Shown: in pieces, positions 22,410 through 32,860 of the stretch
Layout of the letters: each line of letters opens with the position of its first letter
Position numbering within the stretch: the stretch's first letter is position 1
Origin: Dorea sp. 5-2
GTDB lineage: Bacteria; Bacillota; Clostridia; Lachnospirales; Lachnospiraceae
Direction of reading: 5' to 3'
Assembly (NCBI RefSeq): GCF_000403455.2
Contig: NZ_KE159748.1
Coordinates: 110,842 to 157,282, forward strand
DNA length: 46,441 nt
Program-made: the position numbers and the translations under genes
The notes under the pieces: model-generated
What the model was told of the DNA's origin: nothing
Database searches by the model: none
Seen by the model: the letters and a program-made list of their open reading frames with translations, nothing else

Positions 22410-23696
22410 ATGAGTTTACAGGTAGAGAAGTTAGAAAAGAGCATGGCAAAACTGACAATAGAAGTTTCTGCCGATGATTTAGAAAAAGCGCTTCAGAGTG
22501 CATATATGAAGCAGAAGAATAAGATCTCACTTCCAGGGTTCAGGAAGGGAAAGGTTCCGCGCCAGATGATCGAGAAGATGTTCGGAGCGGAAGTATTCTA
22601 CGACGATGCGGCAAATGAGCTGATCCCCAAGGCATATGCGGATGCATATGACGAGTGTGAGGAGGATATCGTATCAAGGCCTGAGATCGACGTCGTTCAG
22701 ATCGAAAAGGGAAAGCCTTTTATCTTTACCGCCATGGTAGCGTTAAAGCCGGAAGTAACACTTGGCGAGTATAAGGGATTAGAAGTAGAGAAGTTCTCTG
22801 ATGAAGTAACCCAGGAAGAAGTAGATGCAAAGATCAAAGAAGAGGCAGAGAAGAACGCGAGAAAAGTCACGGTAGAGGATCGCCCGGTTCAGGACGGGGA
22901 CGAGGTTATCCTGGATTATGAAGGATTCGTGGATGATGTTGCCTTCGAAGGCGGAAAGGGTGAGAACTATCCGTTAGTGATCGGTTCCGGATCATTCATT
23001 CCGGGATTCGAGGAACAGTTGATCGGCGTATCGGCAGGAACGGATGTGGAAGTTCACGTGACATTCCCGGAAGAGTACCATGCGGAAGATCTGAAGGGGA
23101 AAGACGCCGTGTTCAAATGTAAGGTCCATGAGATCAAAGCAAAGGAACTTCCGGAGATCGACGATGAATTCGCGTCAGAGGTTTCTGAATTTGACACATT
23201 AGAAGAATACAAAGCAGACGTTGAGGCTAAGCTTAAAGAGAAGAAGACTGCGGAAGGAAAAGAGAAGCAAGAAGACGCGGTTGTTGAGCAGGCGGTGAAG
23301 AACGCGCAGTATGAGCTTCCGGAAGCGATGATCAGTACGCAGGTATCGCAGATGGCAGAGAACTTCTCACGCAGGATCCAGGCACAGGGTATGACGATGG
23401 AGCAGTATTTCCAGTTTACCGGTATGACTGCAGAGAAGATGTTGGAAGAGATGAGGCCGCAGGCAGTGAAGAGTATCGAGACGCGCCTGGTGTTGGAAGC
23501 TGTTGCGAAAGCAGAGAACATCGAGGTCAGTGAAGAGAGACTGGATGAAGAGATCGCTAAGATGGCGGAGAACTACCAAATGGACGCCGATAAGATGAAG
23601 GAGTTCATGGGTGAAGAAGAGAAGAAACAGATGAAAGAAGACATTGCGGTTCAGGAGGCGATCACCTTCCTGGCAGATAATGCTGTTGAGAAATAA
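22410..23696 (+). CDS. tig: Trigger factor
   Basis: 428 residues. It is the ribosome-bound chaperone that meets nascent chains. The N-terminal ribosome-binding domain contains GFRKGKVPRQMIEKMFG (about 45). The FKBP-type prolyl isomerase domain starts near 165 (DGDEVILDYEGF) and the helical C-terminal arms follow. An AGGAGG site precedes the ATG. It heads the conserved tig-clpP-clpX block. Confidence 0.97.
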   Translation: MSLQVEKLEKSMAKLTIEVSADDLEKALQSAYMKQKNKISLPGFRKGKVPRQMIEKMFGAEVFYDDAANELIPKAYADAYDECEEDIVSRPEIDVVQIEKGKPFIFTAMVALKPEVTLGEYKGLEVEKFSDEVTQEEVDAKIKEEAEKNARKVTVEDRPVQDGDEVILDYEGFVDDVAFEGGKGENYPLVIGSGSFIPGFEEQLIGVSAGTDVEVHVTFPEEYHAEDLKGKDAVFKCKVHEIKAKELPEIDDEFASEVSEFDTLEEYKADVEAKLKEKKTAEGKEKQEDAVVEQAVKNAQYELPEAMISTQVSQMAENFSRRIQAQGMTMEQYFQFTGMTAEKMLEEMRPQAVKSIETRLVLEAVAKAENIEVSEERLDEEIAKMAENYQMDADKMKEFMGEEEKKQMKEDIAVQEAITFLADNAVEK

Positions 23697-23729
23697 GCGA
23701 GGACATAGAGTCAGAAGGAGGCAAAAGAC

Positions 23730-24311
23730 ATGAGTCTGGTACCTTATGTCATTGAACAGACGAGCCGGGGAGAACGTTCTTACGATATCTATTCAAGATT
23801 ATTGAAGGACAGGATCATCTTTCTTGGAGAGGAAGTATCCGATGTATCGGCAAGTGTTGTTGTAGCGCAGCTGTTGTTTTTGGAGGCGGAAGATCCTGAG
23901 AAGGATATCCATCTGTACATTAACAGTCCGGGAGGATCTGTGACAGCAGGCTTGGCGATCTATGACACGATGCAGTATATCAAGTGCGATATAGAGACGA
24001 TCTGTATCGGTATGGCTGCAAGTATGGGATCATTTCTGCTTGCCGGGGGGACGAAGGGGAAGAGGCTTGCCCTCCCGAACGCCGAGATCATGATCCATCA
24101 GCCGTCAGGCGGAGCGCGGGGACAGGCAACAGAGATTCAGATTGCTGCCGAACATATCTTGAAGACCCGCCAGAGATTAAATCAAATATTATCAGAGAAT
24201 ACGGGACAGCCGATCGAGGTCATCAGTGCAGATACAGACCGGGATAATTTCATGTCGGCGGAAGAAGCGAAGGCATATGGACTGATCGACGAGGTCATTA
24301 AGAGCCGCTAA
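23730..24311 (+). CDS. clpP: ATP-dependent Clp protease proteolytic subunit
   Basis: 193 residues. It is the barrel-shaped serine protease partner of ClpX. The catalytic serine is in [14 protein letters not shown] (about 97), histidine in [12 protein letters not shown] (about 122) and aspartate about 171. It starts 34 bases after tig, which is the usual arrangement. Confidence 0.98.
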   Translation: MSLVPYVIEQTSRGERSYDIYSRLLKDRIIFLGEEVSDVSASVVVAQLLFLEAEDPEKDIHLYINSPGGSVTAGLAIYDTMQYIKCDIETICIGMAASMGSFLLAGGTKGKRLALPNAEIMIHQPSGGARGQATEIQIAAEHILKTRQRLNQILSENTGQPIEVISADTDRDNFMSAEEAKAYGLIDEVIKSR

Positions 24312-24344
24312 CGCTTGCAAGAAGTCCCTGGGTGAGGTGAGAGT

Positions 24345-25604
24345 ATGGTAGGAAGGAACGACGATCAGGTAAGGTGTTCGTTCTGTAATAAGACCCAGAA
24401 TCAAGTTAGAAAACTGATCGCAGGACCGAACGGAGCATATATCTGTGATGAGTGCGTGGATGTGTGTACGGAGATTCTGGAAGAAGAATTCGAATATGGT
24501 GACGAAAGACAGTGGAATCCGTTTGCAGATATCAATCTGCTGAAACCGGAAGAGATCAAAGAATTCCTGGATGAATATGTGATCGGGCAGGACGAGGCGA
24601 AGAAGGTCCTGTCAGTCGCGGTCTACAATCATTATAAACGGATCATGGCCGGAAGAGACCTGGGAGTGGAGCTTGGAAAGAGTAATATCCTGATGCTTGG
24701 CCCTACGGGATGCGGGAAGACTTTGCTCGCGCAGACGCTTGCGAGGATCCTGGGTGTTCCATTCGCCATAGCAGATGCGACGGCGCTGACAGAAGCCGGA
24801 TATGTGGGAGAAGATGTGGAGAATATCCTGCTTAAGATCATTCAGGCGGCAGACGGCGACATCGAACGCGCGGAGTATGGTATTATCTATATAGATGAGA
24901 TTGATAAGATCACCAGAAAGTCTGAGAATCCATCCATTACCAGAGATGTATCCGGCGAGGGTGTTCAGCAGGCGCTGCTCAAGATCATAGAAGGAACGGT
25001 TGCGAATGTGCCGCCGCAGGGCGGAAGGAAGCATCCGCACCAGGAACTGATCCAGATAGACACGACGAATATTCTCTTCATCTGCGGCGGTGCGTTTGAA
25101 GGGATCGATAAGATCATTGAGAAACGTATCGACCGTAAATCCATAGGATTTAATGTGGAGATCGGTGAGAAGCATGTGAACGATGTTGACAGGCTGCTTA
25201 AGCAGGTGCTTCCTCAGGATCTTGTGAAATTCGGCCTGATCCCGGAACTTGTGGGACGTGTGCCGGTCACGGTGGCGTTGGAGATGTTGGATAAGGAAGC
25301 GTTGATCCGTATCCTGACAGAGCCGAAGAATGCGATCGTGAAGCAGTATCAGAAGATGTTAGAACTTGACGGCGTAGAACTGACATTTGATAAGAAGGCG
25401 CTGGAAGCAGTGGCCGAGACTTCACTCAAGAGAAAGACAGGGGCAAGAGGGCTGCGCGCGATCATGGAGAATATCATGATGGATATCATGTATAAAGCAC
25501 CGTCAGATGATACATTGAAGGCATGCCGTATCACGGAAGATGCCGTAAAAGGAATCGGGAAGCCGGAATGCGAACGCATTTCACTGAAGTCCGAGAGTGC
25601 ATAA
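24345..25604 (+). CDS. clpX: ATP-dependent Clp protease ATPase ClpX
   Basis: 419 residues. It unfolds substrates for ClpP. The N-terminal zinc domain has CSFC and CDECVDVC. Walker A is GPTGCGKT, Walker [11 protein letters not shown], and the IGF-type ClpP-docking loop region is near KSIGFNVE. It follows clpP by 33 bases and is followed by a terminator. Confidence 0.98.
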   Translation: MVGRNDDQVRCSFCNKTQNQVRKLIAGPNGAYICDECVDVCTEILEEEFEYGDERQWNPFADINLLKPEEIKEFLDEYVIGQDEAKKVLSVAVYNHYKRIMAGRDLGVELGKSNILMLGPTGCGKTLLAQTLARILGVPFAIADATALTEAGYVGEDVENILLKIIQAADGDIERAEYGIIYIDEIDKITRKSENPSITRDVSGEGVQQALLKIIEGTVANVPPQGGRKHPHQELIQIDTTNILFICGGAFEGIDKIIEKRIDRKSIGFNVEIGEKHVNDVDRLLKQVLPQDLVKFGLIPELVGRVPVTVALEMLDKEALIRILTEPKNAIVKQYQKMLELDGVELTFDKKALEAVAETSLKRKTGARGLRAIMENIMMDIMYKAPSDDTLKACRITEDAVKGIGKPECERISLKSESA

Positions 25605-25613
25605 GAATAAAAG

Positions 25614-25651
25614 GCGGGCGCAAAAGCTAAGATTGTGCCCGCTGTTTTGTT
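25614..25651 (+). terminator. Terminator after clpX
   Basis: The ten-base arms GCGGGCGCAA and TTGTGCCCGC surround a 9-base loop and are followed by TGTTTTGTT. It separates the tig-clpPX transcript from lon. Confidence 0.85.
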
Positions 25652-25710
25652 ACTTATGAGCCTTAGAAGACGGGCTTGAGTGTACATTGGTTGGAATAGG
25701 AGAATTGCTT

Positions 25711-28065
25711 ATGAGTAGAGAGACAATGAGTCTGCCGATGGTGGCGCTGAGAGGGATCACAATATTGCCTGAGATGGTACGTCATTTTGACGTCAGCCGT
25801 CCGAAATCTGTTGCGGCGATCGAGGAGGTTGTGGAGGGAGAACAGAAAATCTTCCTGACAGCTCAGAAGGACGGCGAGGTGGAAGACCCCGGAAGGGAAG
25901 ATGTATACCAGGTCGGATGTATCGCCACGGTCCGCCAGATCATCAAATTACCAAGAAAAGTGAATCGGGTCCTGATCACGGGAGAGGTCAGGGCGAGCAT
26001 CAATACGATAGAATTTGAAGAACCTTATCTTCGGGCGAATGTAACGGTGATCGAGGATACGGATACGCTGCCGGATGAGGCACGTCAGCCGGACAGCCGG
26101 ATGGGTATGGTCCGCGGGATGCAGGATATCTTTAAGGAATATATGGCGAAGAACCCCAAGCTTTCGAAAGAGCTGGCGGTCCAGATACAGAATACGGAGG
26201 ATCTTAAGAAGCTGATCGATACGATCGCCGCGAATGTGCCGCTGCCGTACACGGATATGCAGCAGCTGCTGGAAGAGTCGGATACTACGCGGCGCTATGA
26301 ACTGCTGGCGTATAAGCTGGTCAACGAGATTCAGATCATCAATGTCAAGGACGAGATTCATGCGAAAGTCAAGGAGCGTGTGGATAAGAACCAGAGGGAA
26401 TATATCCTCCGCGAGGAAGCGAAGCTGATCCGGGAGGAGCTCGGAGACGACAGTACGCTGTCGGATGCGGATGAATTCCAGCAGAAGACGGATGAGCTGC
26501 AGGCGTCGGACGAGGTGAAGGAGAAGCTTGGCAAAGAGATCCGCAGATTCCGCAATTCCATGGGAAGCCAGGCGGAGAACGGTGTGATACGTACCTATAT
26601 CGAGACGATGCTGGAGATGCCGTGGGATAAGATGTGCGAGGAACATCAGGATATCGGGTATGCCAAGGAGATACTGGAAGAGGATCATTACGGGCTTGAG
26701 AAGGTCAAGGAGCGCGTACTGGAATTCCTGGCGGTCCGGGCGCTGACGAAGAAGGGCAACGCGCCGATCCTGTGCCTTGCCGGGCCTCCGGGAACGGGGA
26801 AGACATCCATAGCACGTTCGCTGGCAAGGGCGCTTAAGAAACCTTACGTGCGCATCTCGCTTGGCGGCGTGCGTGACGAGGCTGAGATTCGCGGGCATCG
26901 AAAGACCTATGTGGGGGCAATGCCAGGAAGGATCGCCAACGGACTCAGGCAGGCGGGGGTGAAGAATCCTCTGATCCTGTTGGATGAGATCGATAAGGTC
27001 AGCAACGATTATAAGGGCGATACATTCTCTGCGCTTCTGGAAGTACTGGACAGTGAGCAGAATCATAAGTTCCGGGATCATTATCTGGAGGTCCCGGCGG
27101 ATCTGTCAGAGGTGTTGTTCGTCACGACGGCGAATACACTACAGACCATTCCAAGGCCTCTGCTTGACCGTATGGAAGTGATCGAGGTCAGCAGCTATAC
27201 GGAGAATGAGAAGATGCACATCGCGACGGAGCATCTGATCCCGAAGCAGCTCAAGAAACACGGGCTTAGGACGGAACAGCTTACGATCAGCAGGAAAGCG
27301 CTGTGGAAGATGGCGCGGAGTTATACGAAAGAAGCAGGAGTACGGCAGTTGGAACGCAAGATCGGCGATATCTGCAGGAAATCTGCAAGGGAGATCCTTG
27401 AGATGAAGAAAAGCTCCATCCATGTGACAGAGCGGAATCTTCATAACTATCTGGGGAAAGAGTTATATATCTACCAGATGGCGAACGAGTCGGATGAGGT
27501 CGGGATCGTCCGCGGGCTTGCCTGGACCAGCGTAGGCGGGGATACCCTGCAGATCGAAGTGAACGTCATGCCGGGAGAGGGAGAGATCCTGCTGACGGGA
27601 CAGATGGGAGATGTGATGAAAGAGTCGGCAAGAACCGGGATCAGCTACATCCGTTCCGTGAGTAGAGAGCAGAAGATCGACGAGCATTTCTTCAAAGAGC
27701 ACGATATCCATATCCATATTCCGGAAGGAGCGGTCCCCAAAGACGGCCCGTCCGCAGGCATCACGATGGCAACGGCGATGGTGTCGGCGGTGACGGGGCG
27801 GAAGGCGCGTGCCGACCTGGCGATGACGGGAGAGATTACGCTAAGAGGCAGAGTCCTGCCGATCGGCGGGCTCAAGGAGAAGCTCCTTGCGGCTAAAAAT
27901 GCCGGGATCAAGACGGTGCTGATCCCAAAGGAGAATAAGTCTGATGTGGATGAATTGTCAGGAGAGATCACGAAAGGGCTGAAGATCATCCCCGTATCGC
28001 ATATGGACGAGGTATTGAAGCTGGCGCTGACGAACAAAAATAAGAGCACGAAGTCTAAGAAGTGA
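25711..28065 (+). CDS. lon: ATP-dependent protease Lon
   Basis: 784 residues from the ATG at 25711, which has AGGAG upstream; an earlier in-frame TTG is unlikely. The N-terminal substrate domain precedes the AAA domain with GPPGTGKTSIARSLA and a Walker B LILLDEIDK. The C-terminal protease domain carries the catalytic serine in KDGPSAGITMA and lysine in GGLKEKLLAAKNAG. It degrades misfolded and regulatory proteins. It lies with the other quality-control genes and before ysxC, a common order in Bacillota. Confidence 0.98.
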   Translation: MSRETMSLPMVALRGITILPEMVRHFDVSRPKSVAAIEEVVEGEQKIFLTAQKDGEVEDPGREDVYQVGCIATVRQIIKLPRKVNRVLITGEVRASINTIEFEEPYLRANVTVIEDTDTLPDEARQPDSRMGMVRGMQDIFKEYMAKNPKLSKELAVQIQNTEDLKKLIDTIAANVPLPYTDMQQLLEESDTTRRYELLAYKLVNEIQIINVKDEIHAKVKERVDKNQREYILREEAKLIREELGDDSTLSDADEFQQKTDELQASDEVKEKLGKEIRRFRNSMGSQAENGVIRTYIETMLEMPWDKMCEEHQDIGYAKEILEEDHYGLEKVKERVLEFLAVRALTKKGNAPILCLAGPPGTGKTSIARSLARALKKPYVRISLGGVRDEAEIRGHRKTYVGAMPGRIANGLRQAGVKNPLILLDEIDKVSNDYKGDTFSALLEVLDSEQNHKFRDHYLEVPADLSEVLFVTTANTLQTIPRPLLDRMEVIEVSSYTENEKMHIATEHLIPKQLKKHGLRTEQLTISRKALWKMARSYTKEAGVRQLERKIGDICRKSAREILEMKKSSIHVTERNLHNYLGKELYIYQMANESDEVGIVRGLAWTSVGGDTLQIEVNVMPGEGEILLTGQMGDVMKESARTGISYIRSVSREQKIDEHFFKEHDIHIHIPEGAVPKDGPSAGITMATAMVSAVTGRKARADLAMTGEITLRGRVLPIGGLKEKLLAAKNAGIKTVLIPKENKSDVDELSGEITKGLKIIPVSHMDEVLKLALTNKNKSTKSKK

Positions 28066-28112
28066 TGCATGCAGGAGCCGTATATTAAGAAAAGTAAAGG
28101 GACAGAATAACT

Positions 28113-28700
28113 ATGATCATAAAAAATGTAGATTTGGAAACCGTGTGCGGGATTACGAGTAAGCTTCCTGAGAATACACTTCCGGAGGTCGCATTTGCCG
28201 GGAAATCCAACGTCGGGAAGTCGTCGCTGATCAACGGGCTGATGAACCGGAAATCTTACGCGCGTATCTCGGCTACACCTGGCAAGACACAGACGATCAA
28301 TTACTATAATATCAATCAGGAGCTGTATCTGGTGGATCTTCCCGGCTACGGGTACGCCAAAGTATCAGAGCAGGAGAAACAGAGATGGGGGAAGATGGTG
28401 GAGCGCTATCTTCACGGTTCAAAGCAGCTTAAGGCAGTGTTTCTGCTGATCGATATCCGGCATGACCCTTCCGCAAATGATAAGATGATGTATGACTGGA
28501 TCGTGTCGCAGGGCTATTACCCGATCATTATTGCTACCAAGCTGGATAAGATCAAGAGAAGCCAGAAGGATAAGCAGATCAAGGCGGTGAGGAACGGTCT
28601 GGGGCTGGTTCCGGGGACGGCTGTGATCCCGTTTTCTTCTGTTACGAAACAGGGGAAGGATGAGATATGGGAGCTGATAGAGCATTGTATTTATTCTTGA
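28113..28700 (+). CDS. ysxC: Ribosome-biogenesis GTPase YsxC/EngB
   Basis: 195 residues. It is a GTPase needed for assembly of the large ribosomal subunit. The G motifs are visible: G1 GKSNVGKSS, G2 around TPGKTQ, G3 DLPGYG, G4 TKLDK. It follows lon by 48 bases. Confidence 0.97.
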   Translation: MIIKNVDLETVCGITSKLPENTLPEVAFAGKSNVGKSSLINGLMNRKSYARISATPGKTQTINYYNINQELYLVDLPGYGYAKVSEQEKQRWGKMVERYLHGSKQLKAVFLLIDIRHDPSANDKMMYDWIVSQGYYPIIIATKLDKIKRSQKDKQIKAVRNGLGLVPGTAVIPFSSVTKQGKDEIWELIEHCIYS

Positions 28701-28724
28701 AGTCTTAAGAGGTGAGACAGATAC

Positions 28725-29867
28725 ATGGAGATGAATTATAAAGAACAAATGCACGATACGCGTCCGTATTGGAAAGTGGCTGTAAGCCTTGCATTCAGCC
28801 TTGCCGGGACGGTATTGTGTGTCTATTTCGGATATAAACTGCTTGGCTTTTTCATGCCCTTTGTCATAGGCTGGCTCATCGCGTCTGTTGTAAGTCCGGT
28901 GGTAGTCTGGCTTGAGAGGCGGATGAATCTGATCAAGAAATGGGGATCTGTGCTGATCATTATCAGTGTGTTGGGGTTGGTGGGCTTGCTGATCTATCTG
29001 ACGGTCAGTACGCTGGCGCGTGAGATCGCGATCCTGACGCAGGATATACCGGATATGTACCAGGATCTGGAGTCCGGGATGGATACGATCGGCGAGAGTC
29101 TCAACGGGATCTTCCGCATGCTTCCGTCCGGGATCCGGGCAGGATGGCGTACGATGATGAATAACCTGGACCAGACGATGGGAGAGATCATCGGCAGGCT
29201 CAGTGAACCCACGGTATCGGCGGCGGGAAGATTCGCTATGGGGATCCCTTCCGCACTGGTCGCGATCATTGTGACATTTATCTCGGCGTACTTTTTTATT
29301 GCCGACCGCGAAGAAGTGCTCTTGTGGGCGAAGAAGATCGCGCCTGACGCCCTGGTGACACGGATGACGATGGTGGTCGATAATTTTAAATATGCGGTAG
29401 GAGGGTATTTTAAAGCGCAGTTTAAGATCATGGCGGTAGTCTACGTACTGCTGGCGGCGGGGTTCCTGATATTAAGGGTTCACTTTGCGTTCCTTCTGGC
29501 GCTGCTGATCGCGTTTCTTGATTTCCTGCCGTTCTTTGGTACGGGTACGGCGCTGCTGCCGTGGGTATTCTACAAGTTCATGATGGGGGAATACAGGATG
29601 GTCGTGGGACTGCTGATCTTATACGGAGTCACACAGCTGGTGCGTCAGCTGATACAGCCCAAACTGGTAGGAGACAGTATGGGGCTGAACCCGTTGGTTA
29701 CGCTGGCGCTCTTATATGCAGGTTACAAGATAGGCGGAGTGCTGGCGATGATCTTTGCGGTGCCGGTGGGAATGATCGTGATCAATCTCCATAAGGCGGG
29801 CGCCTTCGATTATATCCTGGATGATGTGAGGATACTGGTGGAAGGTATATTGAGCCTGCGCGAGTGA
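28725..29867 (+). CDS. AI-2E family transporter-like membrane protein
   Basis: 380 residues with about eight hydrophobic helices and a central polar region (about 100-160). Helices near VAIIVTFISAYFFIA and the later FLDFLPFFGTGTALLPW motif are typical of the AI-2E transporter (YdiK/PerM) family. Family members export small molecules or ions; the substrate is not predictable. It starts 25 bases after ysxC and may share its transcript. Confidence 0.88.
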   Translation: MEMNYKEQMHDTRPYWKVAVSLAFSLAGTVLCVYFGYKLLGFFMPFVIGWLIASVVSPVVVWLERRMNLIKKWGSVLIIISVLGLVGLLIYLTVSTLAREIAILTQDIPDMYQDLESGMDTIGESLNGIFRMLPSGIRAGWRTMMNNLDQTMGEIIGRLSEPTVSAAGRFAMGIPSALVAIIVTFISAYFFIADREEVLLWAKKIAPDALVTRMTMVVDNFKYAVGGYFKAQFKIMAVVYVLLAAGFLILRVHFAFLLALLIAFLDFLPFFGTGTALLPWVFYKFMMGEYRMVVGLLILYGVTQLVRQLIQPKLVGDSMGLNPLVTLALLYAGYKIGGVLAMIFAVPVGMIVINLHKAGAFDYILDDVRILVEGILSLRE

Positions 29868-29946
29868 TATGACGTGCGCAAGGTGTATCATACTGCGCTG
29901 CGCGGATCATACGGTATAGCAGGAATAGATTAGGGAGACAGAGAGG

Positions 29947-31524
29947 ATGAATAGGATGGATAGGATGGAGCAGACAACAGAAGAATTCAGACAGGACCTT
30001 GCCGGATTCCGCAAGATGACAGACAAGTTCTATGCAAAAGAGATCAGTGTGAAAGAGTACAAAGGATATTCCGGCGGTTTCGGAAGTTACGCCCAGAGAG
30101 GCGGTAAGGCAAGTATGCTCAGGCTTCGGCTTCCAGGAGGAAGGCTCACCAAAGAGAAATTAAGATTCATTGCGGATATGGTTGCAGAGTACGGGATCCG
30201 AAAAGTACATTTTACCACATGTCAGACCGTACAGCTGCATGATCTGGATGCAAAGTCCGTCTGCGAGATCATGGAGAAGGCGCTTGACGCAGGGATCGTC
30301 ACAAGAGGCGGAGGAGGAGATTTTCCGAGAAATGTTATGGTATCCCCGTTGTCCGGAGTGGAGAAGGGAGAATATTTCGACGTCATGCCCTGCGCGGAAG
30401 CAGTTTCTGATTATCTGCTTGGTATGGTCAGGACAGTGAAGATGCCGAGGAAATTGAAAGTAGGTTTCTCGAATTCTCCGGCAAATGAGACGCACGCGAC
30501 GTTCCGTGATCTGGGGTTCGCGGCGAGGCAGGACGGGACCTTTGACGTGTATAGCGCCGGCGGCCTTGGGAATAAACCGCGTACAGGCGTCAAAGTTGCA
30601 GAGCACATTCTGCCGTCTGAGGTGCTGTATTATGTGAAGGCTATGGTGGATACCTTTGTAGAATACGGCAATTATGAGAACCGTGCGAAGGCTAGGACCC
30701 GATATATGCAGGAGACGCTCGGCGCGGACGGCTATAAGAAGGCGTATCTTGAGAAATTAGAGGCAGTGAAGGCGAGCGAGGAACTGACGCTGGACATTGC
30801 GGGGCGGTCAGGGGCTTACTTCGCCGCCGGAGAGGACAAGGCGCATGACGCTGTGGGCGTAACCGGGAAGCGGGTGATCCCTCAGAAGCAGGAGGGGCTC
30901 TATGCAGTGGCGTACCATCCGATCGGGGGAGTGCCCAAGCCGTCCAAATTCAAAGAGATCTATGAAGTGATAAAGGATATGGATAAGGCGGAGCTGCGTA
31001 TTGCGCCGGACGAGACGGTCTACATCATTAATCTTAACGGTGAAGAAGCAGAAAAAGTACTTGCAGCCACAGCAGACGGCGCCGATAACCTGTTTGAGAC
31101 GTCCGTAGCCTGTATCGGCGCGGCAGTCTGCCAGATCGGGCTCCGTGATTCCCAGGGGGCGCTGGCGGATATTGTGAAAGAAGTGAAAAAATATGATTTT
31201 GCGGACGGGGTATTGCCGCGTATCCATATCTCCGGCTGTGTATCGTCCTGCGGAACCCATCAGATCGGAACGCTGGGATTCCATGGAGGCGTCAAGCGGG
31301 TAGATGATGCGGCTAAGCCTGCGTTTACCATGCATGTGAACGGCTCTTGCCTGGAAGGGGAGGAACGGTTCGGCGAGCAGTGGGGCATGATGCTTCAGGA
31401 GGATCTGCCGGCATTCTTCGCTGAACTGGGGCAGGCAGTCCAGGCGGAGGGTACGGATTTTCAGACATGGTACAGGAAGGACCCGGAGAGATTCAGGAAG
31501 CTTGCGGATAAATATCTGTATTAA
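29947..31524 (+). CDS. Sulfite/nitrite reductase-like siroheme protein
   Basis: 525 residues with two ferredoxin-like half domains and the siroheme/4Fe-4S binding cysteines C389-x5-C395 (ACIGAAVCQIG) and C431-x3-C435 (SGCVSSCGTHQIG). It resembles the ferredoxin-dependent sulfite/nitrite reductase family and would reduce sulfite or nitrite by six electrons. No partner flavoprotein or siroheme genes are in the window, so its electron donor and exact substrate are open. Confidence 0.88.
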   Translation: MNRMDRMEQTTEEFRQDLAGFRKMTDKFYAKEISVKEYKGYSGGFGSYAQRGGKASMLRLRLPGGRLTKEKLRFIADMVAEYGIRKVHFTTCQTVQLHDLDAKSVCEIMEKALDAGIVTRGGGGDFPRNVMVSPLSGVEKGEYFDVMPCAEAVSDYLLGMVRTVKMPRKLKVGFSNSPANETHATFRDLGFAARQDGTFDVYSAGGLGNKPRTGVKVAEHILPSEVLYYVKAMVDTFVEYGNYENRAKARTRYMQETLGADGYKKAYLEKLEAVKASEELTLDIAGRSGAYFAAGEDKAHDAVGVTGKRVIPQKQEGLYAVAYHPIGGVPKPSKFKEIYEVIKDMDKAELRIAPDETVYIINLNGEEAEKVLAATADGADNLFETSVACIGAAVCQIGLRDSQGALADIVKEVKKYDFADGVLPRIHISGCVSSCGTHQIGTLGFHGGVKRVDDAAKPAFTMHVNGSCLEGEERFGEQWGMMLQEDLPAFFAELGQAVQAEGTDFQTWYRKDPERFRKLADKYLY

Positions 31525-31532
31525 ATGATTTC

Positions 31533-31563
31533 GAATCCCCAGAACGTATGGTACTGGGGATTC
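31533..31563 (+). terminator. Hairpin after the reductase gene
   Basis: GAATCCCCAG and CTGGGGATTC pair perfectly around 11 bases. There is no strong T tract, so termination may be weak. Confidence 0.6.
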
Positions 31564-31634
31564 GCATGATCGCATGCCTGACGGCGCATGTTTCTAACGG
31601 GGAAAAAAATATTTAAAAAAATTAAAAAAAGCTG

Positions 31635-31663
31635 TTGACAAATGTAGGGTTGTGTAGTAATAT
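31635..31663 (+). promoter_or_regulatory. tRNA promoter
   Basis: TTGACA (31635-31640) and TAATAT (31658-31663) are spaced by 17 bases. It lies 32 bases before the tRNA. Confidence 0.6.
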
Positions 31664-31695
31664 AATTATTGTTCCGAGGGACACAAATAAGAAAT

Positions 31696-31768
31696 GCGAC
31701 AGTGGCTCAGTTGGTAGAGTACGACCTTGCCAAGGTCGGGGTCGCGGGTTCGAACCCCGTCTGTCGCT
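31696..31768 (+). tRNA. tRNA-Gly (GCC)
   Basis: The acceptor arms GCGACAG and CTGTCGC pair, with discriminator T. The D arm is GGCTC-AGTTGGTA-GAGT, the anticodon loop TTGCCAA gives anticodon GCC, and the T arm carries GGTTCGAACCCC. The 3' CCA is not encoded. It stands alone. Confidence 0.96.
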
Positions 31769-31935
31769 CTTAAGGATTGGATAGATGAGAAGATCATTTA
31801 TCCAATTTTTTTATATCCAATTCTGATTTCCGGCAGCAGATTCTATGTTTCGGTTGTTTTCCATATAGAAAAGTGATATTCTTATTTTATCAGAAAATCT
31901 TCGGAAAAGATTTTGATAGAAAGGAGAATGTCACT

Positions 31936-32736
31936 ATGGGATTTTTGACTGGGAAGACAGCTATTATTACAGGAGGCGGCAGATCTGTGTTAAGCGACGG
32001 CAGGTGCGGTTCCATCGGATATGGGATCGCTACCGCATATGCGAAAGAGGGCGCGAATATCGTGATCACCGGGCGCAATGTTAAGAAGCTTGAGGATGCG
32101 AAGGAAGAACTGGAAAGGTTATACGGGATCAAGGTACTGGCGGTTCAGGCAGACGTTTCCGCAGGGGCAGATAATGAGGCAGTGGTCGAGCATGTGGTGA
32201 AGCAGGCGATGGATACATTTGGACGGATCGACGTGCTGATCAACAATGCGCAGGCTTCGGCTTCCGGCGTTACTCTTACGGATCACACGACAGAGCAGTT
32301 TGACCTAGCGCTTTACTCAGGGTTATATGCAACCTTCTATTATATGAAGGCATGTCATCCGCATCTTGCCGAGACGAAGGGTACGGTCATCAATTTTGCC
32401 TCCGGCGCGGGACTCTTTGGAAATTATGGCCAGTGCGCATATGCGGCGGCGAAGGAAGGCGTCCGCGGACTTACACGTGTGGCGGCTAACGAATGGGGCA
32501 AAGACGGAATCAATGTGAACATTATCTGTCCGCTTGCATGGACGGCTCAGCTTGAGAACTTCGAGAAGGCATATCCGGAGGCGTTCAAGCAGAATGTGAA
32601 GATGCCGCCGGCAGGCCATTACGGCGATGCGGAGCAGGAGATCGGGCGTGTCTGTGTACAGTTGGCTTCGCCTGACTTTAAGTATATGAGCGGAGAGACG
32701 ATCACATTGGAAGGCGGTATGGGACTGAGGCCATAG
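31936..32736 (+). CDS. Short-chain dehydrogenase, 12-alpha-hydroxysteroid dehydrogenase-like
   Basis: 266 residues from the ATG at 31936, with AAGGAG upstream. It has a Rossmann nucleotide site TGGG...GSIGYGIA (12-33). R47 in TGRN favours NADP(H). The catalytic triad is S156 (FASGAG), Y169 and K173 (YAAAK). The unusual NNAQASASG in place of NNAG, the SGLYATFYYMKAC segment and the GGMGLRP end match my memory of clostridial 12-alpha-HSDHs, which oxidise the 12-alpha hydroxyl of cholate and deoxycholate. It is monocistronic, after the tRNA. The bile-acid role is an inference from sequence resemblance. Confidence 0.75.
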   Translation: MGFLTGKTAIITGGGRSVLSDGRCGSIGYGIATAYAKEGANIVITGRNVKKLEDAKEELERLYGIKVLAVQADVSAGADNEAVVEHVVKQAMDTFGRIDVLINNAQASASGVTLTDHTTEQFDLALYSGLYATFYYMKACHPHLAETKGTVINFASGAGLFGNYGQCAYAAAKEGVRGLTRVAANEWGKDGINVNIICPLAWTAQLENFEKAYPEAFKQNVKMPPAGHYGDAEQEIGRVCVQLASPDFKYMSGETITLEGGMGLRP

Positions 32737-32777
32737 TTAAGCAATAGAGGCAGGATGCCGTAGCCGTATAGTAAGAG

Positions 32778-32803
32778 GGTATAGGAGTATTTCCTATACC
32801 TTT
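32778..32803 (+). terminator. Terminator after the SDR gene
   Basis: GGTATAGGA and TCCTATACC form a 9-bp stem followed by TTTG. A second small hairpin (CCGGAG/CTCCGG, 32819-32838) lies between it and the next gene. Confidence 0.7.
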
Positions 32804-32860
32804 GTTATGCCTTCCGTACCGGAGCGTTTACACTCCGGAGTCTTATAAAGGAGTGGGAGA

